DNA of 19,519 nt from Gallionella sp. (GTDB taxonomy: Bacteria > Pseudomonadota > Gammaproteobacteria > Burkholderiales > Gallionellaceae), in contig JANYHX010000199.1 in assembly GCA_025362155.1 (NCBI GenBank), positions 1-19,519 of the forward strand, in the 5' to 3' direction. Positions 1 through 8,130 of this stretch are shown in pieces; within the stretch, counting starts at the first letter, position 1, and each line of letters starts with the position of its first letter. The position numbers and the translations under genes were made by a program. The notes below the pieces were generated by a model. The model saw nothing but the letters and a program-made list of their open reading frames with translations. It was not told the origin of the DNA and did not search any database.

Positions 1-376
1 CCAGGAAACCATGGGCAGTATCGCGAAAATAAATTTCATCGGTTTGTGCCGCTACCCATCTTGACCTGAGCCTGCCAGCGAGATAGCCGCCCATTCCTGA
101 AGCAACCAGTTGAGTGATAGTAAGCCAAAGAATGGTGGATACGCCGAAGGTCTTGGCATCAATGCCATTATTAGCCCAAGGCGAAACCGATGACAATCCC
201 AGACCGGTTCCCAGTATTAACATGATTAATGACAAGGCGGCCGCAGCGGCCGCGCCCGCTATGATGGCACCCCAGGACACTGCACTGGCATGTCCGCGCC
301 TCTCGTCCGGGGAAATGTTGGGTACGGGTCGTGTGGATCTGAGTTCGTCAGTAGAAGCCATATTGGAAAGAGCCAT
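1..376 (-). CDS. Small membrane protein, PhnA-like/hypothetical family (3' part outside window)
   Basis: An open minus-strand frame runs from an ATG at 374-376 to the window edge without a stop, giving 125 residues. A good ribosome site (CAGGAG, 383-388) lies 6 nt upstream of the ATG. After a polar N-terminus of about 30 residues (containing ERRGHASAVSWGAIIAGA) comes an Ala/Leu-rich membrane segment, roughly residues 35-60. A second segment around 75-95 (ILWLTITQLVASGMGGYLAGR) follows, then the motif TDEIYFRDTAHGF at the cut end. I recognise this as a proteobacterial membrane-protein family often labelled 'PhnA-like' or hypothetical. Its function is unknown, and the label does not mean phosphonate metabolism. 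Downstream genes are not visible. Confidence is high that the gene is real and moderate for the family. Confidence 0.8.
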   Translation of the reverse strand, partial: MALSNMASTDELRSTRPVPNISPDERRGHASAVSWGAIIAGAAAAAALSLIMLILGTGLGLSSVSPWANNGIDAKTFGVSTILWLTITQLVASGMGGYLAGRLRSRWVAAQTDEIYFRDTAHGFL

Positions 377-560
377 GATAATCTCCTGAATAATAATTAA
401 GCGGTATGAGAAATTATCGTGTGCTCCATTGCCTTAAATCTGTCTGGCAAGCCACATAAGAGTGAATTTATTTCAGATTTATTGTTGAATTTAAGCAGGC
501 GCCTGAATTAGTTGTGGGGCTACTTAATATTCACCAGGTTGCGAAGTGCACGATATGAAC
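377..560. other. Intergenic leader of the left-edge gene
   Basis: This 184-bp spacer lies between the start of the left-edge membrane protein gene and the end of the sorbosone-dehydrogenase-like gene. It is AT-rich. It holds a 10-bp perfect palindrome CAGGCGCCTG (496-505) without a following T-run, so I do not call it a terminator. A promoter for the left gene must lie here if that gene is transcribed alone, but I cannot place -35/-10 boxes with confidence. Confidence 0.4.
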
Positions 561-1901
561 TCACTGTAGGGAACTCACACGCCAAATTATATTACCTACA
601 TCATCGGCTACCAGCAGCGCCCCCTGCTGGTCGAGCGCCACCCCGACCGGGCGGCCATAGGCATTGCCGTCCTCGCTGAGGAAGCCGGTTAATACATCCA
701 GGGAATTGCCCGAAGGTTTGCCGTTTTTAAAGGGCACGAAAATTACCTTGTAGCCGCTATGTGGGCGCCGGTTCCACGAGCCATGCTGGCCAATAAACAT
801 GCCCTTTGCGAAGGGCGTGGGTAAGGTATTCCCTTGGGAAGATGCCAAGCCAAGGCAGGCTGTATGTGGCCCCAAAGCGTAGTCAGGGATGATTGCCTTG
901 GCCACCAATGCGGGCTGCTGCGGTTTGACCCGCTCGTCGATATGCTGGCCATAGTAACTGTACGGCCAGCCATAGAAGCCTCCATCGCGCACTGAAGTCA
1001 TGTAGTCGGGAACCAGATCGCTACCGAGTTCGTCGCGCTCATTCACCACGGTCCATAACGCGCCGCTGTCAGGCTCCCACGCCATCCCATTGGGGTTACG
1101 CAACCCGGAGGCAAAGATGCGATGCGCGCCGCTGTTGATGTCCACTTCCCAGATGGCTGCCCGCTCTGCTTCAGCTGCCATGCCCCGTTCGGCCACGTTG
1201 CTATTCGAGCCGACAGTGACATACAGTTTGCTGTCGTCAGGACTCGCAATAATATTCTTGGTCCAGTGGTGGTTGATGGTGCCAGCCGGCAGATCAACCA
1301 GCTTAATGCCGGGTGTCGTAATGCGCGTATCCCCGGCGCTGTAGGGAAATCGCAGCACCGCGTCGGTATTAGCCACATAGAGGTTCTTACCCACGAGTGC
1401 CATGCCAAAAGGAGAGTTCAATTTTTCCAGCAGTACGGAGCGATAATCGGCCACGCCGTCTCCATTAGTGTCGCGCAGCAGCGTGATGCGATTGGCACTC
1501 GGTACCCCCGCACCCGCCCGTTTCATCACCAGGCCCATGATCCAGCCTTTGATACCCTTGCCATCATCCGGCTTGGGTGGGGCATTGCTTTCCGCCACCA
1601 GCACGTCGCCATTGGGCAATACGTAGACCCAGCGCGGATGATCGAGATCGCGGGCGAACGCGATTACCCGCATGCCCGCTGCTGCCTGCGGCGTGGCACC
1701 CGCTGGCCAGCCTTTGGCCGGCGCGATGTTTACTGTCGGGATGAGGGTGTGCTGTGGTGGTGGCAATGTAGGCTGTGAGCCGCTGCCAGCCGAGACTGGC
1801 AGGGTGGCAACGTCTCCACAGGCGCTGAGTGCCAGGACGACCATACCTATCAACGGAACAATTAAACGTGGAAAGCTCAGTGTGGTTATAGAGCAACTCA
1901 T
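561..1901 (-). CDS. Sorbosone dehydrogenase-like (PQQ-type glucose/sorbosone dehydrogenase fold) lipoprotein
   Basis: 446 residues from the ATG at 1901. A GTG two codons upstream (1907) is also open, but the GGGA ribosome site then sits too close, so I prefer the ATG. The N-terminus has a hydrophobic stretch ending in a lipobox (LALSAC, Cys28), predicting a lipoprotein. The rest matches the soluble beta-propeller family of glucose/L-sorbosone dehydrogenases (COG2133). Typical signatures are [17 protein letters not shown] near residue 88, the Ca-loop-like [52 protein letters not shown], and [10 protein letters not shown] near the C-terminus. Family members bind PQQ and oxidise sugars or aldehydes in the periplasm; the substrate here is unknown. 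It starts 30 bp after the AsmA-like gene, so the two are probably co-transcribed. Confidence 0.85.
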   Translation of the reverse strand: MSCSITTLSFPRLIVPLIGMVVLALSACGDVATLPVSAGSGSQPTLPPPQHTLIPTVNIAPAKGWPAGATPQAAAGMRVIAFARDLDHPRWVYVLPNGDVLVAESNAPPKPDDGKGIKGWIMGLVMKRAGAGVPSANRITLLRDTNGDGVADYRSVLLEKLNSPFGMALVGKNLYVANTDAVLRFPYSAGDTRITTPGIKLVDLPAGTINHHWTKNIIASPDDSKLYVTVGSNSNVAERGMAAEAERAAIWEVDINSGAHRIFASGLRNPNGMAWEPDSGALWTVVNERDELGSDLVPDYMTSVRDGGFYGWPYSYYGQHIDERVKPQQPALVAKAIIPDYALGPHTACLGLASSQGNTLPTPFAKGMFIGQHGSWNRRPHSGYKVIFVPFKNGKPSGNSLDVLTGFLSEDGNAYGRPVGVALDQQGALLVADDVGNIIWRVSSLQ

Positions 1902-1930
1902 TGCCACTGTCCCAATAATCAGCCGGATCG

Positions 1931-4045
1931 TTAAGGTGTCTGGGTGGCAGGAAGACTACCCTTGGTGCGCTGCATCAAGGCCAGACAACCGGCGGCATCG
2001 CGCTTGGCTGTCTTGATATCGCCGCGATCAACCAGCGGAAGCCAGGCAGCCAGAGGATTCACCAGCGAAAGCAACAAAGCGCCCGCCAACTGTCGGGCCA
2101 AGGGTTTTTTCTCCAAAGAAATCTTTGGCTCGGCAAAGGTGCCGCGTACTCGCAGCGGCGTGCGCAAGGCTAACAGGCTGAAGTCCTTGGGACTGACTAC
2201 CGCGCGCAAGTCCAAGGCTTCGGTCGCCAGCGATACGGAGCCGTCCACCCATACGGTTGACGCTGTGGTATCCACGACCAGCAAACGTGGATGGAAGAGG
2301 CCCTTGGTTGCATTTAAATCAGCAACAGCACATTCCACCGGCAAGGCATCATCACCTTTAAGCAGGACTCCCAGACTTTCGGCCAGGTCGAGTCCCGCCA
2401 ATTCGATGGCTAAATGCGAGACCGAACCTTTGCGCAACTCGGTACGAAAACGTCCTTGCAAGCTGCCCAGTATTTCGGCAGTGGATCGCCCCCGCCCTTT
2501 CAATGTAGTAGTGCCGCTCAGTCGGCCTGTGACATAGGGCGGTGAACCATTGTTGCGCTCTTGATGTATCCAGCGCTCCAGCCTAACCTGTTCCCAGTGC
2601 AAATTGGTATTCCACAAGGCCTCAGACCCGCGCCCATCCAGGCTCACTTCGCCTTTCAAGCTTCCATCACCCACATGCGTATCAAGATCGCTTAAAGTCA
2701 ATACACTATCCTTCAATTGCAGACGGGCATGCAGGGGCCGCAAGGGTTCGAGAAGAGTGGTATTCAAATCCACCGAACCAATATTTATCATCACATCTGC
2801 ATCCATGACGCGCAAGGACGCCAGATCAAAAGGGCGGGAGGGCAAAACCTTACCTTTTTTTTTGGCGGGAGTCGTTACCGGGGCTGCAGATAATTCGTTG
2901 GTGGCGGGTGTGGTACCGATTGCAGGTCCCAAGTCGACCAGTAATAAGCGCGGGCCCTTGAGTTGACCTGAAAGCAAAGGTATTTTGCGCGCAGTCTCAT
3001 AGGTAAAATCGCCATTCAATTTGCTGCCTCCCACCGTGGCATCATCGACTACCACATGCCAGACGCCTTCTTGCTTGGAAACTATGCCGTGGGTACGAAA
3101 AGTCCTGGTGGTCGGTAACGTCATCCCCAAGGGTCGGCCGACGGCTGCCAGGGAGGGTCCTTGGACGCTGAAGTCTCCTTTCAGCCCATTGAAATTCAAC
3201 GCATCGGTCGCATTACCTTTGAAGATCAGGCTGGCGTCTCCTATCGTTGCATCCAAATTTATTTGAACAGGAATTTTCTGGTTGGCTTCCTGGGTTGCCC
3301 AAGGCAATTCTCCCGAAGCATCTAAATCAATTTTCAAAGGTAAGTTGCGGTATTTGCCCGTGACATTCGCCTGCACTATTGTGCCGGGAGAAATCTCGGC
3401 CTGGCTCTCGACTGTCACGGCACTGCTTGCGGCAGCTGTTGGTTGTGGTGAAGCGGATTTGGAAGTGCCCGCCAGCAGGGAAAGACGGCCTTGCGCATCA
3501 ATCATAAAGGGCGCATCTTGATAATTTACTGTGGCTTGCTTGACCTGCAAATGGTCGAACACGGGTAGCGGTTGGGTCGTCTCGGCCGTCGGATCGGCGC
3601 CCAATTGCCAGGTAGCACGGCCATCCGCCAGCCTCTCAAACTGCCCATCCAGCATGTCAGCCCGCAAGCTGCGGACTCGCAACTGCTGACCCTTATAGGC
3701 ATGCCACAGGTCGACATAGCGCAACTTAAGCACAACCTTGCTGGCGAGCAGTAAATGAGGTGTAGTACTCCAGGCGGGTGCAGCGATTTCGAATTGCGGT
3801 GCGTACAAACTCAATCCCCCAATGAAGCGCACGCGGAATTTTTCATCAGATGTATTCGAGTCAGCCTCTGCGGAAATGGTCACGCGTCTATCCAGCTTGT
3901 TGGAAAGCATGCGCTCTAAAGGTCCTGCCAGAAACGGCCAACCCAGCCATTCTCCCAAGGCAATAAGTGCTATCAAGACTAATAGCACAGAGGCGGCAAG
4001 CATGAGCCCGCGGGGATGCTTTTTGCGCTCTGCTATTTCGTTCAT
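1931..4045 (-). CDS. AsmA family protein
   Basis: 704 residues. Residues about 14-36 form one N-terminal membrane segment preceded by basic residues, so the long remainder should face the periplasm. Early residues ([20 protein letters not shown], about 53-72) match the AsmA N-terminal signature. The C-terminal third has the AsmA C-terminal domain: a [27 protein letters not shown] stretch, [48 protein letters not shown], and the end WLPLVDRGD with a late Cys. AsmA-like proteins are bridge-type proteins implicated in lipid transport to the outer membrane and envelope integrity; that role comes from the family, not from this sequence. The ATG at 4045 has no strong ribosome site. The sorbosone-dehydrogenase-like gene follows closely in the same direction. 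Confidence 0.88.
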   Translation of the reverse strand: MNEIAERKKHPRGLMLAASVLLVLIALIALGEWLGWPFLAGPLERMLSNKLDRRVTISAEADSNTSDEKFRVRFIGGLSLYAPQFEIAAPAWSTTPHLLLASKVVLKLRYVDLWHAYKGQQLRVRSLRADMLDGQFERLADGRATWQLGADPTAETTQPLPVFDHLQVKQATVNYQDAPFMIDAQGRLSLLAGTSKSASPQPTAAASSAVTVESQAEISPGTIVQANVTGKYRNLPLKIDLDASGELPWATQEANQKIPVQINLDATIGDASLIFKGNATDALNFNGLKGDFSVQGPSLAAVGRPLGMTLPTTRTFRTHGIVSKQEGVWHVVVDDATVGGSKLNGDFTYETARKIPLLSGQLKGPRLLLVDLGPAIGTTPATNELSAAPVTTPAKKKGKVLPSRPFDLASLRVMDADVMINIGSVDLNTTLLEPLRPLHARLQLKDSVLTLSDLDTHVGDGSLKGEVSLDGRGSEALWNTNLHWEQVRLERWIHQERNNGSPPYVTGRLSGTTTLKGRGRSTAEILGSLQGRFRTELRKGSVSHLAIELAGLDLAESLGVLLKGDDALPVECAVADLNATKGLFHPRLLVVDTTASTVWVDGSVSLATEALDLRAVVSPKDFSLLALRTPLRVRGTFAEPKISLEKKPLARQLAGALLLSLVNPLAAWLPLVDRGDIKTAKRDAAGCLALMQRTKGSLPATQTP

Positions 4046-4456
4046 GATGACAAAAAAGATGCAATGGCGTGCTTGGCCACTACGCTAGTTTGAGCTTGCG
4101 GGTTGCAGGAAAAAATACCTAAAGGAATGAGATGGAAGTTCACTTTTATAGATGCTTTTAATAGGGTTCTGAGGAGCAGCTATTTTTATAAATCATTATC
4201 GCGCAATGCATTGTTCAGCCACTGTCTGCCAGCGAACATAATAATCGGGGTTTAAAGGACTATGTGTTAGCAGAGCAGAATGAGGGGTGAAAAGTAATCT
4301 GCCAATACATTCTGGTTTAACCAGTTGTCAGGCTCAAAAAACTTGAACCCCAGAAACTGCTCTGTGGTTCAAGTTTGCTGAATATTTATCAGGACTTTGC
4401 CCCAGCAAATTCTTCAAGGATTAGCTGCAGGGGTACATAGCGTCAATCTATCGCTC
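4046..4456. other. Intergenic region, 411 bp, with terminator at its right side
   Basis: This stretch lies between the AsmA-like gene start and the end of the first EF-hand gene. It contains the terminator at 4336-4376. Apart from that I see only small palindromes (CAATGCATTG at 4204-4213; TGGTTTAACCA near 4312). No convincing ORF with a ribosome site was found on either strand. The AsmA promoter should lie in 4046-4330 but I cannot place it. Confidence 0.4.
4336..4376 (-). terminator. Rho-independent terminator of the first EF-hand gene
   Basis: Read on the minus strand, an 11-bp perfect stem (arms 4339-4349 and 4366-4376, AAACTTGAACC and its complement) is extended inward by CAGA/TCTG after one mismatch. 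It is followed directly by six T residues. It lies about 80 nt beyond the stop codon of the EF-hand gene ending at 4457 and is correctly oriented for it. Confidence 0.8.
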
Positions 4457-4849
4457 TTACCTGCGCTCTTCTTGGGAGGCGTCATTGCTATTACTGTCCA
4501 TTCCCTTCATATCCGTTGAGGACTTAGGATCCCGATCAGAATGACGATCCTGATACAGCTTGCGCTCCTCCGGGGTGATAACACCGTCGCCATTGGCGTC
4601 CATCTTCGCGTCCGCATCAACCTTAGCTTTGCTGTCATAGTTGGACTTACGTTTTTGGTATATTTTGCGCTCTTCGTCGGTGATTTTGCCATCGCCATTG
4701 ATGTCCATTGCACCCATAGCATCTCTCTCAGTGGATGTTTCAGTGCTATTTTTCATTGAATTATCTCTAACGGGATCCTCTGCCGCAACCCCAGGAAGAC
4801 TGGTACTCATTAGGCCAAAGGCACAAAGAGAAAAAATAAGTTTGTTCAT
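4457..4849 (-). CDS. Exported EF-hand calcium-binding protein (paralogue 1)
   Basis: 130 residues from the ATG at 4849, chosen because AAAGGA lies 6 nt upstream and the protein then begins with a clean signal peptide (MNKLIFSLCAFGLMST..., predicted cleavage after VAA near residue 23). Two canonical EF-hand loops follow: residues 49-60 (DINGDGKITDEE) and 84-95 (DANGDGVITPEE), each with Asp1, Asn3, Asp5 and Glu12. They are separated by a basic helix. A third, degenerate loop (DSNSNDASQEE, from residue 118) ends the protein and is one residue short. The protein should bind Ca2+ in the periplasm; its partner is unknown. It shares leader and signal-peptide style with the genes at 6870-7289 and 7656-8054 and has its own downstream terminator. 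Confidence 0.85.
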   Translation of the reverse strand: MNKLIFSLCAFGLMSTSLPGVAAEDPVRDNSMKNSTETSTERDAMGAMDINGDGKITDEERKIYQKRKSNYDSKAKVDADAKMDANGDGVITPEERKLYQDRHSDRDPKSSTDMKGMDSNSNDASQEERR

Positions 4850-4981
4850 GTTAGTTCCTTTCAATAGAGTAAAAATTAGTAAACGCCCCCTTGATATTCC
4901 ATGGTAGTGGAGATGTAGAAACAGGAATAAAAATGATTGAAATTCGGAGTTCGGACGAATGGTGCGCTTGGTAAGTATGCC

Positions 4982-5000
4982 TGTCCGTGTGGCAACTAAC
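4982..5000 (-). promoter_or_regulatory. Conserved upstream element, copy 1
   Basis: Minus-strand sequence GTTAGTTGCCACACGGACA, about 133 bp before the ATG of EF-hand paralogue 1. The same 19 bases occur without mismatch upstream of paralogue 2. GCGCAC lies about 33 bp downstream of the start of the element, as it does in copy 2. This suggests a shared promoter or regulator site; I cannot say which sigma factor or regulator would use it. Confidence 0.5.
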
Positions 5001-5080
5001 ACTCAGAAGAATTAATAAAGGAAGGTCTGATTAAATTTGGATGCTAGTACTGACCGCCATGTAAAGGTACAGGGCTACAC

Positions 5081-5116
5081 AAAAATTGAGCCACGGAGAT
5101 TGCTGCCGTGGCTCAA
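5081..5116 (-). terminator. Rho-independent terminator of the di-heme cytochrome gene
   Basis: Read on the minus strand, an 11-bp perfect GC-rich stem (TTGAGCCACGG at 5086-5096 with its complement at 5106-5116, 9-nt loop) is followed by five T residues (5085 down to 5081). It begins 15 bp after the stop codon of the cytochrome gene ending at 5131 and is a textbook intrinsic terminator. Confidence 0.9.
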
Positions 5117-5130
5117 GTTAATACAGATTA

Positions 5131-6771
5131 TTAAAGCCCGCGTAAAAATTCGACCATATCCGCACGTTGAGCTGCATCCGAGAAGTAGAACGGATGAGGT
5201 GCTGTGGCTCCGCGACTTGGATTAAGCAAAGTATCCAGGTTAGGCACAGAGCTATCGTGCAGGAAGTTCGGCTTGCGTGCCAAATCAAGCAGAAGTGGCA
5301 GAGCTGTTCCTCTAATATCTCCGCGGATGCTGGCATTGACCACCGCCATCTTGTCATCAAAAATGTTACCTGGTGTGTCAAGAACCGGATTGAGTGGTGG
5401 GACACGTTGGGCCAGTGTCACAGGTGCGTCGCCAGGGAAAATAGTCTTCATGGACACGATGTTCGCTGGTACGGGCCTAGTCTGATCGACATTGTGGCAG
5501 GTAGTGCAGCCGGTGGTGCGGAACAAATTACGTCCGCGTTGGCCAGCTGCAGCATCCGCGACTACTCCGGCGGGGGCCTGCAGACTATTCAGGTACGCAT
5601 TCATATCGAGCAACTTTTGATTATCGACGCGAACTCCCAATGGCGCTTCTTCCGTGCCCGATACTGCCGAGGCGGCGGTCGTTGCCGTTACAAATGGGTA
5701 GCCGGTTACGTTAGTGGCCGCTAGCACTTGCACATAGCTATCAACAATTTCATCCCCCGCTGCGCCGCCGAGCTGATGCAGAAACGCGCGTCCAGCGGTA
5801 GTAGTGATACCCGTTGGATCAAGCAAACCGGTATAGACCAGGTTACTGAAGTTGTCGAGCCGGGCGATGGATCCTTCTGTGCCCCACGGCGCTGCCAGAT
5901 CAGTGCGGAATAACGCTGGATTGTGGTTGGGGTCGCCATTACCGTCAAAGGTATCGTCAAACGTTCCAACTGGATAGTTTGCAGGGTTGCTTACGTATGC
6001 ATCAACTTCGGCCTCGGTTGAATTCTTGGTCAATCCCGTAGTTGACCGTCCCAATGTCTGGTTATTGTTCGCAGCCAACTGCATTTGAAGGAGTGGCAAA
6101 TACGCCCGTGTGTTGTTTGCCAGAGCTAACAATGCACCAAAATTCAGGTTGTGATTGGCACGTCCATCCAGGCGCTTGCCGATTGATCCACCATTAGGCA
6201 AATTGAATACCGAAGCATCTGTAATGGTATGACACAACGCGCACGTCGCACCTGTCTTGTCGCCATTGGCAATATTGATCACTCCGTCGTTGTTAGTATC
6301 CTTGGTAGTAATGCCGATAATCGCGTTGGCATTAATAAGCGCGACAGTCGTGTTGACGTTATTCAGTTTGGGCGCATGAGCTGGGGTCAGATCAGTCGTG
6401 AGTTCTTGCAAGATTGCTGCTTTGTCAGCGTTGCTGATGATAGCGGCTGGAGCGGAAGCAAAGGCTTCGCTGTCGACCATCAATCCGGCTTGCAGCGCTT
6501 GAACTGGCGTAAAACTCTTTGCAAGTATCCCTGCGGGTAAACGCATGGCATCCGTCCAGAATTTCTCGTTACCAAATGTTTCGTTCCGAAATACGTCCTT
6601 TCCGGACACTGCATTGCCGACCTGATGAACAACCGGGCTTACGGTAGTAGTAGGGCCGTCGGATCCGGCCACACTGTTACTACTGTCTCCATTACAACCA
6701 ACGGCGACCACGACGGCACCACTGAGTGCTAATAAAGTCCCGACACTGAATCGATGTAAAGAATGTTTCAT
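5131..6771 (-). CDS. Two-heme c-type cytochrome, MauG/cytochrome c peroxidase-related lipoprotein
   Basis: 546 residues from the ATG at 6771, chosen over upstream starts because AAAGGA lies 6 nt before it and a signal sequence follows. The leader ends VAVGC, so Cys26 may be lipidated. Two heme-c motifs are visible: CALCH (177-181) and CTTCH (422-426). The C-terminal part matches the di-heme peroxidase/oxidase superfamily (RGRNLFRTTGC before heme 2, ARKPNFLHDSSVPNLDTLL, then a PHPFYF stretch and a RADMVEFLRGL end). A Ca-type loop DTNNDGVIN (158-166) precedes heme 1. By family it would act in the periplasm on peroxide or as an oxidase; no substrate can be assigned. It is monocistronic: an intrinsic terminator follows, and EF-hand genes lie on both sides. 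Confidence 0.8.
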   Translation of the reverse strand: MKHSLHRFSVGTLLALSGAVVVAVGCNGDSSNSVAGSDGPTTTVSPVVHQVGNAVSGKDVFRNETFGNEKFWTDAMRLPAGILAKSFTPVQALQAGLMVDSEAFASAPAAIISNADKAAILQELTTDLTPAHAPKLNNVNTTVALINANAIIGITTKDTNNDGVINIANGDKTGATCALCHTITDASVFNLPNGGSIGKRLDGRANHNLNFGALLALANNTRAYLPLLQMQLAANNNQTLGRSTTGLTKNSTEAEVDAYVSNPANYPVGTFDDTFDGNGDPNHNPALFRTDLAAPWGTEGSIARLDNFSNLVYTGLLDPTGITTTAGRAFLHQLGGAAGDEIVDSYVQVLAATNVTGYPFVTATTAASAVSGTEEAPLGVRVDNQKLLDMNAYLNSLQAPAGVVADAAAGQRGRNLFRTTGCTTCHNVDQTRPVPANIVSMKTIFPGDAPVTLAQRVPPLNPVLDTPGNIFDDKMAVVNASIRGDIRGTALPLLLDLARKPNFLHDSSVPNLDTLLNPSRGATAPHPFYFSDAAQRADMVEFLRGL

Positions 6772-6810
6772 GATAATTCCTTTATAGAATATTTTAGAAG
6801 TAATGATCCC

Positions 6811-6839
6811 CTCAGCCGCCATCAAATGTGCGGCTAGAG
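6811..6839 (-). other. Hairpin between EF-hand paralogue 2 and the cytochrome gene
   Basis: Minus-strand stem AGCCGC/GCGGCT (6830-6835 with 6814-6819), extended by CTC/GAG past one bulged base, with a 10-nt loop. It lies 31 nt after the stop of paralogue 2 and about 40 nt before the cytochrome ATG. No T-run follows. It could be a weak terminator or a leader structure of the cytochrome mRNA. Confidence 0.3.
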
Positions 6840-6869
6840 TCAATCAAGCTTTAAAAAGTTGGAGGTTTA

Positions 6870-7289
6870 TTACTTTTGCATGTTTTGATCCTGGGGCATG
6901 CCATCCTGTCTCATAGTGCCGTTTTGCTGCATCCCATCTTGTTTAATGGTGCTGTCTTTCCCCATGCCATCATCTTTTTTCATGGCGCCATCATTCATGG
7001 AACCATCTTGCATCATTGAGCCGTCCTTCATTTTTGGATTTCCTTTCTTGTTCTTGTGCATACGCTGGTATGCCTTGCGTTCACTCTTGGAAATCACGCC
7101 ATCTCCATTCGTGTCCATTGCCTTCATGTCTGTTGCGGACATGTCTGTGGATGAGGCCTCACCATCCTTCATCATGCTTTGGTCTTGCATCATGGCTTTT
7201 TCTTCTTTCGTGTACTCCATTGCAACAGCGGAGAGGCTGACACTGATCAGTGAAATGGCTGCTAGGGAAAAAATAGATTTGTTTTTCAT
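6870..7289 (-). CDS. Exported EF-hand protein with Met-rich repeat tail (paralogue 2)
   Basis: 139 residues from the ATG at 7289, which has AAAGGA 6 nt upstream. The signal peptide is MKNKSIFSLAAISLISVSLS..., cleaved probably after AVA (residue 23). One canonical EF-hand loop occupies residues 59-70 (DTNGDGVISKSE), preceded by a TDMKAM motif that also precedes the degenerate third loop of paralogue 1. From residue 87 the chain is a run of short Met/Asp/Gly units (KMKDGSMMQDGSMNDGAMKK and similar) ending NMQK. Met-rich periplasmic segments can bind Cu(I)/Ag(I) or be oxidant-sensitive, but that is only a suggestion. It lies 98 bp before the cytochrome gene ATG, on the same strand. Confidence 0.8.
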   Translation of the reverse strand: MKNKSIFSLAAISLISVSLSAVAMEYTKEEKAMMQDQSMMKDGEASSTDMSATDMKAMDTNGDGVISKSERKAYQRMHKNKKGNPKMKDGSMMQDGSMNDGAMKKDDGMGKDSTIKQDGMQQNGTMRQDGMPQDQNMQK

Positions 7290-7383
7290 GGTGGTTCCTT
7301 TCGGTAGGGAAAATAAAAGAGAAAATAATTGATAAAAGTTTCGGGGGAAGTGCAGGCGCAGAGTGCGCGTCATTTATATACCG

Positions 7384-7402
7384 TGTCCGTGTGGCAACTA
7401 AC
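7384..7402 (-). promoter_or_regulatory. Conserved upstream element, copy 2
   Basis: Identical over 19 bases to copy 1 (4982-5000). It lies about 95 bp before the ATG of EF-hand paralogue 2. A TATATAA box follows 11 bp after the element and GCGCAC about 34 bp after its start. If GTTAG acts as a -35-like box, the spacing to TATATAA is 17 bp. Promoter assignment is inference. Confidence 0.5.
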
Positions 7403-7443
7403 GTTCAGCCGAAATATTTATTCAGTAATATTGTTGTGAGAGA

Positions 7444-7465
7444 ATGGAGTTAGAAATAACTCCAT
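7444..7465. repeat. Perfect 9-bp hairpin with GAAA loop
   Basis: ATGGAGTTA (7444-7452) and TAACTCCAT (7457-7465) are exact reverse complements around a GAAA tetraloop. GNRA-type loops on the plus strand would make the RNA hairpin stable. It lies between two genes on the minus strand and has no T-run on either side. Confidence 0.6.
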
Positions 7466-7565
7466 CAGAAAATGCACCAGAGTATTTATCTTCGGGGAGA
7501 TTTTAAGTACATTGGTAGGAGGCGGATTTGAAAGAATCACTTTTGATACATAAAGTTGGGGAAGA

Positions 7566-7601
7566 GCGACCGGTCGCAACTACCTCACTGTCGTTGCGAC
7601 C
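7566..7601. repeat. Competing inverted repeats
   Basis: GGTCGCAAC (7572-7580) and GTTGCGACC (7593-7601) form a perfect 9-bp stem with a 12-nt loop. The left arm also belongs to a 12-bp perfect palindrome GCGACCGGTCGC (7566-7577). Two alternative folds are therefore possible. It lies 55 bp after the stop of EF-hand paralogue 3 on the minus strand. On the minus strand the T-run lies before the stem, not after, so it is not a standard terminator for that gene. Confidence 0.55.
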
Positions 7602-7655
7602 AAAAAGTACCAAAGTAAAATATTGCCTATGGGTGGATGATTCTTTCCACGCGAC

Positions 7656-8054
7656 TTACTTTTGCATTTTTTGACCATCCATAGCACCATCTTCGGTCGT
7701 CGAACCGTCTTGCATCGTCGAGCCATTCATGTTCGGGGTGCTATTTTTGTTCTTATGCGCGCTTGAGGAAGACCGATTTTTTTTGTTAGCTTTTGAATGA
7801 CTCTTGTAGCCATTTGTGGAACTCACACCTGAAGCTGCGCCATTAATTTCCGCGGTGGTATCCATGTCTGCTGAAGTGTCAGTCGAAGTACCTGTTGAGC
7901 TACCATTCTGGGCGGTACGGCTAGGTACAGAGCAGCACGATGCGCTCCTGTCGGCTGCTGTATTAGGACTGGTTTGATTGGTATTATCTGCGGCTGCAAC
8001 AGAAAGACTGGCGCTCAGGCCAGCGGCAAAAAGAGAGTAAATAAGTTTGTTCAT
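7656..8054 (-). CDS. Exported low-complexity paralogue of the EF-hand proteins (paralogue 3, no intact EF-hand)
   Basis: 132 residues from the ATG at 8054 with AAAGGA 6 nt upstream. The signal peptide MNKLIYSLFAAGLSASLSVAAA is nearly that of paralogue 1, and the tail (STMQDGST..., ending KMQK) matches paralogue 2. Where paralogue 2 has its EF-hand, this protein has INGAASGVSSTNGYKSHSKA: the Asp ligands and Glu12 are gone, and the remainder is Ser/Asn/Lys-rich. A CC pair lies near residue 40. It is probably a diverged duplicate that has lost Ca binding, although the frame and leader are intact. It is divergent from the hydrolase gene starting at 8176. Confidence 0.7.
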   Translation of the reverse strand: MNKLIYSLFAAGLSASLSVAAADNTNQTSPNTAADRSASCCSVPSRTAQNGSSTGTSTDTSADMDTTAEINGAASGVSSTNGYKSHSKANKKNRSSSSAHKNKNSTPNMNGSTMQDGSTTEDGAMDGQKMQK

Positions 8055-8130
8055 GATAGTTCCTTTCGTTAGGGTTAAAAGAAGTTGTTTTTAACTTGCG
8101 TGCGCAGAATAGGCCGGTTCAAATCATAAT

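Larger units (their letters stand above)
7403..7655. other. Structured intergenic region between EF-hand paralogues 2 and 3
   Basis: No protein family is recognisable here. It contains two perfect hairpins (7444-7465 and 7572-7601) listed separately. There are two weak plus-strand small ORFs: a 20-codon ORF starting inside the first hairpin (7444-7506), and a 48-codon TTG-start ORF from 7528 with AGGAGG 5 nt upstream that runs into the end of paralogue 3. Neither is supported beyond its ribosome site. Confidence 0.4.

Noticed and set aside
441..460. Possible fourth copy of the conserved upstream element before the left-edge gene
   Set aside because: The minus-strand sequence shares only scattered bases (TTA, GC, GACA) with the element, needs gaps to align, and is not better than chance by eye.
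1122..1778. 218-codon open frame on the plus strand opposite the sorbosone-dehydrogenase-like gene
   Set aside because: It lies fully antisense to a gene with clear family motifs, has no ribosome site of note, and its translation shows no recognisable domain.
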